Assembly (NCBI GenBank): GCA_964445105.1
Contig: CAYUJS010000005.1
Location: forward strand, 1 to 64,000
Length of the DNA: 64,000 nt
Source of the DNA: CAWBNS01 sp964445105
GTDB lineage: Bacteria; Chlamydiota; Chlamydiia; Chlamydiales; JAJFMA01
Reading direction: 5' to 3'
This document shows positions 1 through 8,985 of this stretch, one piece after another. The notes beneath the pieces were generated by a model, which worked only from the letters and a program-made list of their open reading frames with translations, made no database searches and was not told the DNA's origin. Both the position numbers and the translations under genes were made by a program. How positions within the stretch are numbered: position 1 is the first letter of the stretch; every line of letters begins with the position of its first letter.

Positions 1-1376
1 ATGGGTGGATTTCCTCTGGCGACGAACAGATCTCCAAGGCCTTTAAGGCGATTGCGCAGATCTTGTCAGACCGAGCAGATCAGCTGTTAACACGTATGGA
101 TATCCTCGACATCGTTAACTGGTTAGGCACGATTCTCTCCAGTCGCCGATCGGCACAGATTGGACTTTTTGAGTTCGGTCAGCCCGAGTGGGAAGAGTTT
201 GCTACCGCGAAGAAAGAGTGGTGGCTACATAATAACGCGCACCGTCAGCAGTCTAACAACAGCTTATTGTTCCGTCACACGCCCAGCAAAGAGGAATTGG
301 AAAAACTATTTCAGTTGATGTTGGATTCTGGCGGTTCCGAGCCAGGCTTCATCAATGCCACTGAATCTGAGCGCCGCGCGCCCTGGTTTAAAGGTGTTAA
401 TCCCTGTGCTGAGATTCTCTTGGGAAATAAGTGCTTTTGTAACCTGACTGAAGTCAACGTGCTGGCGTACAAGGGCGACAAGATCGGTTTGGAGCGGGCG
501 CTATACCTTGCGGGTAGAATGAACTATCGGCAGACTATGGTTAATCTACGCGACGAAATTTTGCAGGAGGCTTGGCATCTAAACAATGAGTTCTTACATT
601 TGTGTGGGGTAGGCTTAACTGGCTTAGCGGCACGGCCTGATCTCTCCTCTTATGATCTGAAGCGTATGCGCAACATCACCGTTAGCGCGGCGTATAGTAT
701 GGCCAATGAGCTCAATTCTCCTCTCCCTAAAAACGTCACTTGCATCAAGCCAAGCGGCACAATCAGCAAAATCATGGGTACGGCAGATTGGGGTGAGGTG
801 CCCGAAGGGGTTCACTTGCCGCTCGGCAAGTATATCTTCAATAACATTTGCTATTCGAAGCATGATCCACTGGTGGGCCGCTTCCTGGATGCCAACTATA
901 GTGTTATCGAGAAGCCCTACGAGCCTGAGTCCGTACTTGTGAAATTTCCTGTCAAATACGATAACGTGCCCTTCACCCGTAAGACAATCACGCGTAAAGA
1001 TGGTAAAATCGAAGAGGTCGAGATCAACCTTGAATCTGCAATTACTCAGCTGGATCGCTACAAGATGATGATGGATACCTGGTGCGAGCAAAACGTATCG
1101 GTGACCATCTCGTATGATCCCTCAGAGGTGCCTGGTATTGTCGATTGGTTCGTTGAAAATTGGGATTCTTATGTAGGTGTTTCGTTCTTGTTTCGCAACG
1201 ATCCGACTAAAAAAGCTGAGGATCTCGGTTACCCCTATCTTGTCCAAGAAGTGGTGACCAAGGAAGAATGGGATGCCTACGCCTCGAGATTGCTGGACAT
1301 CCGCTACGATGGAATCGAAGTGGAAGATGAACTCTACGAAGAGTCTTGCGCGACCGGCGCATGTCCTATCAGATAA
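1..1376 (+). CDS. nrdJ: Adenosylcobalamin-dependent (class II) ribonucleotide reductase, 3' part
   Basis: Reduces ribonucleotides to deoxyribonucleotides using coenzyme B12, supplying DNA precursors without oxygen or a diiron subunit. The frame is open from base 3, so the gene begins before the window; the TTG at 63 is internal. Roughly the last 457 residues are present. NPCAEI (near nt 391-408) gives the asparagine, radical-bearing cysteine and glutamate expected in the active site of the Lactobacillus leichmannii-type enzyme. The C-terminus ends CATGACPIR, a CX4C pair like the one that passes electrons from thioredoxin. The family is about 700-740 residues, so a little over half is visible. 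A strong terminator follows at once. Chlamydiaceae use class I NrdAB, so this gene points to a different chlamydial lineage or to acquisition. The family call is firm; the monomeric triphosphate-reductase subtype is inferred. Confidence 0.93.
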   Translation, partial: GWISSGDEQISKAFKAIAQILSDRADQLLTRMDILDIVNWLGTILSSRRSAQIGLFEFGQPEWEEFATAKKEWWLHNNAHRQQSNNSLLFRHTPSKEELEKLFQLMLDSGGSEPGFINATESERRAPWFKGVNPCAEILLGNKCFCNLTEVNVLAYKGDKIGLERALYLAGRMNYRQTMVNLRDEILQEAWHLNNEFLHLCGVGLTGLAARPDLSSYDLKRMRNITVSAAYSMANELNSPLPKNVTCIKPSGTISKIMGTADWGEVPEGVHLPLGKYIFNNICYSKHDPLVGRFLDANYSVIEKPYEPESVLVKFPVKYDNVPFTRKTITRKDGKIEEVEINLESAITQLDRYKMMMDTWCEQNVSVTISYDPSEVPGIVDWFVENWDSYVGVSFLFRNDPTKKAEDLGYPYLVQEVVTKEEWDAYASRLLDIRYDGIEVEDELYEESCATGACPIR

Positions 1377-1405
1377 CTGACAGGCTCTATTTATGTAAGT
1401 GAGTG

Positions 1406-1443
1406 CCCAGGTAATGCGTGTGAACGCATTACCTGGGTTTTTT
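1406..1443. terminator. Strong intrinsic terminator between nrdJ and uvrB
   Basis: A perfect 14-bp stem (1406-1419 with 1424-1437) closes a 4-base GTGA loop and is followed on the plus strand by six T residues (1438-1443). It lies 30 bases after the nrdJ stop and just before the convergent uvrB stop, so the hairpin can serve both genes, although the T-run favours the plus strand. Confidence 0.92.
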
Positions 1444-1447
1444 ATGG

Positions 1448-3457
1448 CTAGCCTAGCGCTACCTCTAACTGCTCATAATAGCGCAGCTGATCTCGGTGGT
1501 GAGCAGCGTCTTCAAAGCGCATTTCTTTGGCAGCGGTTTTCATACCATTGGCACACTCGGCAATTTTCTTTCTGATTTCGTCAGGCGTAAGGTACTCGCG
1601 CTTTGTTTCGGCCACTTTGCGGCCGCGGCCTGTGCCTTCGGCGTGGGTTGGTTCTTCTTCAAACTCTTGGATCAGCGGCGAGATCTCTCTCGAGACGGTT
1701 GTGGGCGTGATACCATATTTTTCGTTATGGGCTCTTTGTTGAGTACGGCGACGCTCTGTGGTGGCGATGGTATTGCGGATAGCCTCTGTCATTTTGTCTG
1801 CGTACATGATAACGCGCCCTTTTTCGTTGCGAGCTGCGCGTCCACACGTCTGTATGAGAGCGGTCTCGCTGCGCAAAAAACCCTCTTTATCGGCATCTAA
1901 AATAGCGACAAGCGATACTTCAGGTAGGTCTAACCCTTCGCGCAAAAGGTTGATGCCGATCAGTACGTCGAAGATGCCCATACGCAGGTCGCGGATGATC
2001 TGCATGCGTTCGACTGTGTCAATATCTGAATGGAGGTATTTCGCCTTGATACCGATCTCTAGAAGATATTTAGAGAGCTCTTCGGATAGGCGTTTGGTTA
2101 GGGTGGTGACGAGTATTCGCCCTCCGCGCTTGGTGTGTTCGCGAATTTCGTGGAGGCAGTCATCGACCTGGCCTTCAGCCGGGCGCACCTCAATTTCTGG
2201 GTCTAGAAGGCCTGTGGGGCGTACCACCTGCTCGATTAGCACATGGCCTGCCTCATTTATTTCCCAGGGGGCTGGGGTAGCGGAAACATATACAGCCCGA
2301 TGAAGCTTTTTATACCACTCTTCGAACATCAACGGGCGGTTATCATACGCCGAGGGCAAGCGAAAGCCGAAATCTACCAGTGTCTGTTTGCGCGAGCGGT
2401 CACCGTGGTACATCGCGCGCACTTGTGGGACGCTCTGGTGCGATTCGTCGACAAAGAGCAGAAAGTCTTTGGGAAAATAATCCATAAGGCAAGCTGGGGA
2501 CTCGCCAGCTGACCGCTGGCCAAAGTGACGCGAATAGTTTTCGATGCCCTTACAAAACCCCATCTCCTTGATCATCTCGAGGTCATACATGGTTCGCTGT
2601 TGGATGCGCTCGCGTTCGAGGAGCTTATTTTCGCTCTCAAAGAATTTAAGTCGCTCTGCAAGTTCGAGTTTGATCGTCTCCATGGCTCTTTCGCGTACCT
2701 CTTCGGGGGTGACGTGGTGAGAACCCGGATAGATGGTAGCGCTTTCGATCCGTCTTAGTACCTTACCTGTGAGGGGATCTATCTCGCTGATGCGTTCGAT
2801 TTCGTCGCCGAAAAATTCGATGCGTACGCCCAGGTCATCTTCATAAGCGGGGAAGATGTCCAGTACATCGCCGCGCACCCGAAAGGTGGCGCGGTGAAAG
2901 TCGTAGTCATTGCGTTGGTATTGCATCTGCACCAGTTGGATGAGCAGCTCGTCGCGCCGGCGTTCTTCGCCCGTCTTGATGGTGAAGCGCATCTGCATAT
3001 AGTACTCAGGCATACCTAGGCCGTAGATACAGGAGACGGATGTAACGATCAGTACGTCGTCTCTCTCTAATAACGAACGCGTAGCGCTGAGGCGCATTTT
3101 GTCAATTTTTTCATTGATCGCCATATCTTTTTCAATGAATGTATCCGTGCGTGGGACGTAGGCTTCTGGTTGGTAGTAGTCGTAGTAAGAAACAAAATAC
3201 TCAACCGCATTGTTTGGGAAGAAGCCTTTGAACTCTTGATAAAGCTGCGCCGCTAAGGTTTTGTTGTGCGCCATCACTAGCGTGGGGCGTTGGACTTGCG
3301 CGATCACATTGGCCATCGTGAATGTCTTACCCGAGCCTGTCACTCCAAGTAGCACCTGTGCGCCTTTTCCCTGTTGTATACCCTCGACTAATTTGCGGAT
3401 AGCCTCTGGCTGGTCCCCTGCTGGTAGGTAAGGTGTTACTAGTTCAAATGCCGGCAC
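1448..3457 (-). CDS. uvrB: Excinuclease ABC subunit B
   Basis: Helicase-like damage-verification subunit of nucleotide excision repair; UvrA loads it and it recruits UvrC. The 669 residues match the usual length. Visible are the N-terminal PYLPAGDQPEAI, Walker A (GVTGSGKT), the beta-hairpin region (YYDYYQPEAYVP), the DEAD-like box (DESH), helicase motifs ending in QTCGRAARN, and a C-terminal UVR motif (FEDAAHHRDQLR). The frame is open to 3526 inside trpS, but I chose GTG at 3455-3457. An AAGGAG ribosome site (3464-3469) lies six bases upstream of it, and the protein then begins VPAFELVTPY, where the family normally starts. It overlaps the trpS end by 14 bases and is the last gene of the tyrP-tyrP-trpS-uvrB run. 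Confidence 0.96.
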   Translation of the reverse strand: MPAFELVTPYLPAGDQPEAIRKLVEGIQQGKGAQVLLGVTGSGKTFTMANVIAQVQRPTLVMAHNKTLAAQLYQEFKGFFPNNAVEYFVSYYDYYQPEAYVPRTDTFIEKDMAINEKIDKMRLSATRSLLERDDVLIVTSVSCIYGLGMPEYYMQMRFTIKTGEERRRDELLIQLVQMQYQRNDYDFHRATFRVRGDVLDIFPAYEDDLGVRIEFFGDEIERISEIDPLTGKVLRRIESATIYPGSHHVTPEEVRERAMETIKLELAERLKFFESENKLLERERIQQRTMYDLEMIKEMGFCKGIENYSRHFGQRSAGESPACLMDYFPKDFLLFVDESHQSVPQVRAMYHGDRSRKQTLVDFGFRLPSAYDNRPLMFEEWYKKLHRAVYVSATPAPWEINEAGHVLIEQVVRPTGLLDPEIEVRPAEGQVDDCLHEIREHTKRGGRILVTTLTKRLSEELSKYLLEIGIKAKYLHSDIDTVERMQIIRDLRMGIFDVLIGINLLREGLDLPEVSLVAILDADKEGFLRSETALIQTCGRAARNEKGRVIMYADKMTEAIRNTIATTERRRTQQRAHNEKYGITPTTVSREISPLIQEFEEEPTHAEGTGRGRKVAETKREYLTPDEIRKKIAECANGMKTAAKEMRFEDAAHHRDQLRYYEQLEVALG

Positions 3458-4511
3458 GTCTGGCTCCTTGTTTTTCTCTGGCAATGCGACTGATTTTGTT
3501 CCAGGCGCCGCGTAGCCCCATGGCACTGCGCACCTCTTTCATTGTCTCTTCGGCGATCTCATTCATTTGAAGTGTTCCTTCATAGACAACTTGTTCGACA
3601 TAGCCTTTGTCTTCAGCAAACTGTTTGCGACGTTGTCGAAATGGCTCTAGAAAGCTATTTAGAGCTTGTGCGAGTTTCTGTTTACACTCTACATCGCCCA
3701 CAGTACCTTCTCGATAGCGTTTTTTGAGCTCTGCAACTTCATCCTTATTAGGGTTGAAAATGTCGTGATAGGAAAAGACGGGGTTACCTTCCACCGTACC
3801 TGGAGTATCTGCGTGAACGCGGGCTGGGTCGGTATACATTCCCTTGACCTTTTTCTCGACGGCTTTTGCATCGTCGGAGAGAAAAATGGTGTTTCCGGCC
3901 GATTTACTCATTTTACCTTTGTTATCCGTACCTACGAGTGTCGGCACATCGCTGAGAAGCACCTCCGGTAGAGGAAAAACTTCGCCGTAAAGCTGGTTAA
4001 ACTTGCGGGCGATATCGCGTGTCAGTTCTACGTGGGCTTCGTTATCTTTTCCCACGGGCACCAGCTCTGCGCGCGGCAGCATGATGTCCGCGGATTGCAA
4101 AACGGGATAGCCGATCAGACCGAAGGGCACGCTCTCAGGATCTATGTGGGCATTTCTCGCCATCTCCTTCAAACTAGGCAGCCCTGTCAGCCTATTCAGG
4201 GGGATCAGCATTTCAAAGATGAGGTTTAGCTCGTAGGAACTCGGCAGCGCTGATTGTAAAAAAATAGTTGATTTACTCGGGTCGATCCCCACCGAGAGAT
4301 AATCTAGCACCATTTCGTTCACATGCTCGCGCATTTTCACGATAGATGCTTTGTCCGGCTTGGTCGTCAGCATGTGCAAATCGGCGATGATGAAATAGCA
4401 GTCATATTGCTCCTGTAGAGCGACGCGATTTTTTAATGAGCCGACATAGTGGCCTAAGTGCAGAAGGCCGGTTGGACGATCTCCGGTGAGGATGCGTTTT
4501 TTCTTTGTCAT
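3444..4511 (-). CDS. trpS: Tryptophanyl-tRNA synthetase
   Basis: Class I aminoacyl-tRNA synthetase that charges tRNA-Trp in the cytoplasm. The 355 residues fit the bacterial family. The N-terminus has TGDRPTGLLHLGHYVGSL, with HLGH as the HIGH signature, and GKMSKSAGN is the KMSKS loop. The start lies two bases after the upstream permease gene ends, and the stop overlaps uvrB. Sitting directly behind two aromatic amino acid permease genes suggests shared transcription of tryptophan/tyrosine uptake and use; that link is an inference from position. Confidence 0.96.
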   Translation of the reverse strand: MTKKKRILTGDRPTGLLHLGHYVGSLKNRVALQEQYDCYFIIADLHMLTTKPDKASIVKMREHVNEMVLDYLSVGIDPSKSTIFLQSALPSSYELNLIFEMLIPLNRLTGLPSLKEMARNAHIDPESVPFGLIGYPVLQSADIMLPRAELVPVGKDNEAHVELTRDIARKFNQLYGEVFPLPEVLLSDVPTLVGTDNKGKMSKSAGNTIFLSDDAKAVEKKVKGMYTDPARVHADTPGTVEGNPVFSYHDIFNPNKDEVAELKKRYREGTVGDVECKQKLAQALNSFLEPFRQRRKQFAEDKGYVEQVVYEGTLQMNEIAEETMKEVRSAMGLRGAWNKISRIAREKQGARRAGI

Positions 4512-4513
4512 GG

Positions 4514-5728
4514 TTATCCTAGTAGCCTTTGTTCTAGAAATCCTGTCTTGTGCAGTATCTCCGCGGCGATCACAGTCAAGGAAATAGTCATCACAGCGAG
4601 CAGAGCGGGCTTGCCGCCGGGGGTGCGGTAGTCAGTTGGCTGGGCTAATTTTAGTCTATAGCGCCCCCACCATACCATTAAAGCAGGTAGAATGCCTAGC
4701 AACGTTACTACACCGAAGGCCCCTGCATATTCCAGAGCGCTCATAAAGGCCCGTGGGGTAGTGATCGCGAATATCGTTGGTGGTACAAAAGTCAGTATGT
4801 AAAGTAACACGCGGCCCATCTTCCCTTTGCGTATCTTTAGTGCATCGGCTAGGCAGTCCCAAAGGCTCAAGCTCACCCCCAGAAAAGAGGTCACAATCGC
4901 GATGAAAGCAAAACCCACGGCTAAGCCTGCTACCCAAGTGGCGCCTAGCGTATTAGAGAGTAAGGTGGCGCCGTTTTCGCCCTGGACATATCCCTTCATC
5001 AACACAGACTGAGGAATAATTCCCAGCGCAATCAGTTGCCATAGGGTATAAATCAAAAGAGGGAGCACACTGCCTACAGTCAGTACGATCTTGAGATCTT
5101 TCACATTTCGTTTTAAGTAACTTGTAAGCGTGGGGATGATGATGTGAAACCCCCAGGAGGTGACCGCAATGGATAGCCCAAGTAAAAGGGCTTTCCAGTT
5201 TTGTACCACCAGTAGCTTTCCATCTACCTCTGGTGCTAAGCAGAAAATCATCGTCAGGTATGTAGCTACTAATAGGCTCATCAATACCCTGTTGAGATAG
5301 TCCACCAATTTTGTACCTTCGTAAACTGCATAACTAAAAATTACCAGTAAAGGCAGCGGACTACACCAGGTAGGTACGATCAGTCCTGTGGTCTCAGCGA
5401 CTGCGTCCGCAAAAATCTTCCCGCTGCCCACCAGATAGGCGGTCGCTAAACTGTACAGCAGGAACATATAGCTAATCCAGGCCCAAGCCTGACCGCCCAA
5501 ACCAAGAGTCCGCTGGGCCATCGTGATCAGGTTCGCGTGTTCGCCCATCCACAGATTTACCTCCAGGATCAGAAACGCCGTATAGGTCATGTACAGCCAG
5601 AACAATAGCAAGAGGATCTGTGCGGGAAAGAAGCCAGCCAGCCCCGTAGCTACCGGTAGGGCAAGCATTGCCGCTCCCACAGTAGTGCCGGAGACAAGTA
5701 AAATCCCCCCTAATAGTTTGCTTCTCAT
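4514..5728 (-). CDS. tyrP: Aromatic amino acid permease (TyrP/HAAAP type), copy 2
   Basis: Inner-membrane importer of tyrosine or tryptophan, probably proton-coupled. The 404 residues form about eleven hydrophobic helices, with the N-terminal glycine-rich first helix GTTVGAAMLALPVATG typical of the hydroxy/aromatic amino acid permease family. ILEVNLWMGEHANL is shared almost word for word with the upstream copy (VEVNLWFGDGAGL). Its ATG overlaps the stop of the upstream copy (ATGA, 5725-5728) and trpS follows after two bases. Chlamydia also has adjacent tyrP genes. Whether this copy prefers tyrosine or tryptophan cannot be told from the sequence. Confidence 0.88.
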   Translation of the reverse strand: MRSKLLGGILLVSGTTVGAAMLALPVATGLAGFFPAQILLLLFWLYMTYTAFLILEVNLWMGEHANLITMAQRTLGLGGQAWAWISYMFLLYSLATAYLVGSGKIFADAVAETTGLIVPTWCSPLPLLVIFSYAVYEGTKLVDYLNRVLMSLLVATYLTMIFCLAPEVDGKLLVVQNWKALLLGLSIAVTSWGFHIIIPTLTSYLKRNVKDLKIVLTVGSVLPLLIYTLWQLIALGIIPQSVLMKGYVQGENGATLLSNTLGATWVAGLAVGFAFIAIVTSFLGVSLSLWDCLADALKIRKGKMGRVLLYILTFVPPTIFAITTPRAFMSALEYAGAFGVVTLLGILPALMVWWGRYRLKLAQPTDYRTPGGKPALLAVMTISLTVIAAEILHKTGFLEQRLLG

Positions 5729-6939
5729 AGTATGTCTCTTTCTCTAAGTAGCTGCAAAACAGTGACGGCACAAGCAAAAAAGATCACCAGCAACAATACT
5801 CCTCTGCCCCCCTTTACAATTGCTTCATCGCTATATTTGCGCCGATAGCGCCCCACCCAAACCATGAGGGCGGGGATGATACCAAAAAGCATAACTGCTC
5901 CAAAGGCTCCCGCATAGTTAAGAGCGACCAAAAAGGTTCTCGGAAATAGCAATGCTATCAGGAACGGCGGGACGAGCGTTAAGGCACACAGCATTGCGCG
6001 ACTGGACGACTTTTCGCGTGATATTTTAAGGCCATCTGCCAGAAAATCTACAAAGCTCAAAGCCACACTTAGCAATGAGGTTACAATAGCAAAGAAGGCG
6101 AAAAAATCTGCTACGGTAGCCACCCATACAGAGCCCACAACCTCTCGCAGCGCTTGTGTGGCCATCTGGCCCTCGTCTAACGACCTTTGGAACGCCGAAG
6201 CGGGCACGATACCAAGGATCAGCCACTGCCACACGACATAGATGGCTAGTGGGATAAAAGTGCCCCAAAGGATAGCTTGGATGAGCCGTTTTCTATTCGA
6301 TCCCAGGTAGCGCGTCAGGCTCGGCACCAAGTTGTGGTAACCGAAACTAATGATCATGGGAGGGGCCACGAACCAAGCGTGTTTCCAATGGGCGTGCCCC
6401 AATAGCTCGGTATCCACGTGGCTTGCACCCATCACCACAAGCAGCGCATAGGCCGCAACCAAGACGAGCATAAGCAATCGGTTGAACCAATCGACCTGTC
6501 TTGTGCCCGCGTAAATGAGCACCCCAAATAGCACAACAAACAGTAAGCTTCCACACCAGCTAGGAATTTTCAAAGCGAAAAATTCCCCGGCAAACTGTGC
6601 GACTAGATGCCCGCTGGCAACTACGTAAGCAATCATGATCGAATAGAAAAGGAACAGGAAAAGGCCCCAGGTCAGTGCCTTGCCGACTTTGCCGAGCGTC
6701 CGCTCGGCCATCGTCACCAAACCTGCACCATCTCCAAACCAGAGATTCACTTCGACGAGCAGTAGCCCTGTAGTGACCATGAATAGCCAAGCCAAGACGA
6801 AAAATACCATTGAGGGGACAAATCCGGCCGATGCTGTAAGCACCGGTAAGCCTAACATTCCCGCGCCTACACAGCAGCCGGCCACTAACAGCGCGCTACC
6901 AGGCACGCTACCACGGATGATCTGAGACTCTGATGACAT
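5725..6939 (-). CDS. tyrP: Aromatic amino acid permease (TyrP/HAAAP type), copy 1
   Basis: First gene of the permease pair. Helix 1 reads CCVGAGMLGLPVLTASAG, matching the family, and the length of about 404 residues equals the second copy. The frame also offers GTG at 6948, but ATG at 6937-6939 is preferred because AAGGGAG (6948-6954) then sits eight bases upstream. The two copies share layout and motifs but have clearly diverged, so this is an old duplication. It is coupled by a 4-base overlap to the next copy. About 70 bases of non-coding DNA separate it from the thyX end, so it may be transcribed from its own promoter there or by read-through from thyX. Confidence 0.88.
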   Translation of the reverse strand: MSSESQIIRGSVPGSALLVAGCCVGAGMLGLPVLTASAGFVPSMVFFVLAWLFMVTTGLLLVEVNLWFGDGAGLVTMAERTLGKVGKALTWGLFLFLFYSIMIAYVVASGHLVAQFAGEFFALKIPSWCGSLLFVVLFGVLIYAGTRQVDWFNRLLMLVLVAAYALLVVMGASHVDTELLGHAHWKHAWFVAPPMIISFGYHNLVPSLTRYLGSNRKRLIQAILWGTFIPLAIYVVWQWLILGIVPASAFQRSLDEGQMATQALREVVGSVWVATVADFFAFFAIVTSLLSVALSFVDFLADGLKISREKSSSRAMLCALTLVPPFLIALLFPRTFLVALNYAGAFGAVMLFGIIPALMVWVGRYRRKYSDEAIVKGGRGVLLLVIFFACAVTVLQLLRERDIL

Positions 6940-7012
6940 ACTGTGCACTCCCTTAAAACAGCATCTTAGGTGGCACTACGCTCGATTCGATGGAATGCTT
7001 AACGCGCCCAGG

Positions 7013-8647
7013 TTAAGCGTCCGCGCCGGCTCTGTCGACCTTGCGTTGTTCTTGGCCGAGTCGACCCATTTCATAGCCGTCGAAATCGATGAACTTGAAA
7101 AATCGCTCATAGGCGGGTTGCGCAGCAATTGCCTGCTTAGCCATCTCCTGAGCGATGCGGCGATAGCTTGGATGGCCCGCCGCGGCAGAGCGGAGCTCGC
7201 ATAGCCATTGGAGGCTTCGGAGGTTAATGTGAAAGTACCAGCGTACGTTGTAGGCCATCGGGACTACATACTGCGCCTCTTCGGGAAGCTCTTGTGAGAT
7301 GGCTTGGTAGATCTCTTTGCCCCTGTTCATGGCTTGGCGATAAGGCTCTTCTAGCTCCGTATCCAGAATTTCCGGTGGGATGTAGTATCCGTAACTGCAA
7401 GATAGCAGCTGTCGCTCCTGCGTAAGCATTCGGTGGCGGTGAAGATCGCGGTAAACACCGAAATCGCTCAAGATTTCAAAAGTGAATTCCGCATGCTCCA
7501 ACGCCCTTGGAGATTTATGACGACGGTTTTCACGCGCACTACAAGCAGCATCTAAAATACGCGCCAGTTCTTCTTCTGGCAGCTGTCGACAATAGTTGGT
7601 CAGCTCGCCAAGGCCCTTGTCGGAATGCGCGTAGAGCAGGGCTGCTGCCACCTGATAAATGGAGTCCGCGTCATGCGCTATCAGACGCACGCCTGGCTCT
7701 TTTTCTTCGCTTTCGAAAGAGCTATGCTGCTCTGCCAGAAGACGTTGCTGCGTAAGCATCGCGCCATGAAACTGTAGGTACCCATGGTGGGTACGGTGAG
7801 AGAGATCTGCCCGGCGCACAAAGGAGGGAATAATTTTCGCTAGCTCCTCTTGCCCCCTACGGCCAATCTCTTGCAGTTCCGCCAAGTTCTGGGCATGCAA
7901 CCGGTGCAGAAGAGACTCAAAGAATCGTCCATTGCCATACACGCCCATATTCGTAAGCGCGCTAGCCGGCAGCAAGCCACGTAGGCAGTCTAAAACCTTT
8001 GCGCGCAAAGCGGCGTTGTAGGCCACCTGGGACACTTCCTGTCCGCGCGGAAAGCCTTTTTCCATGGCCGCTGTCAGTGGTGGAATGAGCTGACTGTAGG
8101 TTTCAAACAATAGGTTGCATGTCTCCAGGTAGATGTCCCGATAGGCGGAGGTCATCAAAATAGGCTCGCGATAATACAGGTATTCGCCCTGGACCTTTTG
8201 ATCAAAAAAGATATACCGCGTAGATTTTTCCAAAGGTGAGCCGCCTATGCGGCTGTCCTCAATGGCTTTAGCTGCTAGCATGGAAACGTTTTCGATGGCC
8301 AAATGGGCTCCGCCCAGCTCTCCAATCGAGTCATCGCCATAACCATCTAGAATACGATCATAGAAGTTCTGTGCGCGTTGGATGGCAGTCGTCTGCTGCT
8401 GCGTCGCCTCGGCGGCCTGCCCTGCTCCCGCAATGGCTTCAAAGTTGGCTTCCTCGTTATTGCTAATGAATTCCTTGAGAAGCAAAGAACGCAGCCCAAG
8501 GTTAGAACGCGAATAACGCGAAAAAAGTGCGCCCTTGATCACCTCAGGCAGATTGCGCAAAGCAAAAATGTGGCTTGTAGTATTAGTGACATAGTGCTCG
8601 AGAGTCTTGGTTTGGCTTTCTGTAAAATTTTCGTAGTTTTCGTCCAT
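7013..8647 (-). CDS. thyX: Two-domain flavin-dependent thymidylate synthase
   Basis: Makes dTMP from dUMP using FAD, NADPH and methylenetetrahydrofolate. At 544 residues it is about twice the usual ThyX length and looks like two fused ThyX domains, as in chlamydial homologues. The first half carries GGSPLEKSTRYI (near residue 140), which matches the later part of the ThyX motif (SxxExSxRY) but has SRI where RHR is expected. The second half carries RHRMLTQERQLLS (near residue 402), keeping RHR but not the serine-rich part. ATG at 8645-8647 is chosen over an upstream TTG because AGGAAGG (8654-8660) lies six bases before it. Confidence 0.9.
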   Translation of the reverse strand: MDENYENFTESQTKTLEHYVTNTTSHIFALRNLPEVIKGALFSRYSRSNLGLRSLLLKEFISNNEEANFEAIAGAGQAAEATQQQTTAIQRAQNFYDRILDGYGDDSIGELGGAHLAIENVSMLAAKAIEDSRIGGSPLEKSTRYIFFDQKVQGEYLYYREPILMTSAYRDIYLETCNLLFETYSQLIPPLTAAMEKGFPRGQEVSQVAYNAALRAKVLDCLRGLLPASALTNMGVYGNGRFFESLLHRLHAQNLAELQEIGRRGQEELAKIIPSFVRRADLSHRTHHGYLQFHGAMLTQQRLLAEQHSSFESEEKEPGVRLIAHDADSIYQVAAALLYAHSDKGLGELTNYCRQLPEEELARILDAACSARENRRHKSPRALEHAEFTFEILSDFGVYRDLHRHRMLTQERQLLSCSYGYYIPPEILDTELEEPYRQAMNRGKEIYQAISQELPEEAQYVVPMAYNVRWYFHINLRSLQWLCELRSAAAGHPSYRRIAQEMAKQAIAAQPAYERFFKFIDFDGYEMGRLGQEQRKVDRAGADA

Positions 8648-8985
8648 CCCTCGCCTTCCTAACAATTTAATAGATTTGGCTGATTAAGCCTGGAAACAGG
8701 GTCAAATCTGCCAGATTCAGCGAACTCGTTCAAGGAAAAACGCGAGCTAGGAGCTGGGATTCGGAATTTCGTTGGGGTTTGGGTTTTAAATTGACAGTTG
8801 AGCTAACGAAATTAATCTAAAAGAGCAAAAAAGCTGCTATCAAATTTCTAGCGGAACGATGTACCACTTATCGGGCCTGCGGCCCCTAAAGGCAAAATTC
8901 AGCTGCGTCTAATACATGCGGAAAACATAGACCAGGGCGGTAAGGGCCTTAGGTACCAAAGCTCCTACCGTCCCGGTTGGGGCCG
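8648..8985. other. Gene-free stretch
   Basis: About 340 bases between thyX and the U-box gene. I find no readable coding remnant in any frame. There is a short GGGCC-TGC-GGCCC hairpin near 8874-8886. The upstream end must hold the thyX promoter, but I cannot place it. Confidence 0.5.

Noticed and set aside
624..1091. 155-codon minus-strand frame inside nrdJ
   Set aside because: It lies wholly opposite a well-supported gene and its composition mirrors the reverse of that codon usage; no family pattern.
1758..2303. 181-codon plus-strand frame inside uvrB
   Set aside because: Arginine/serine-rich shadow of uvrB; no ribosome site or recognisable motif.
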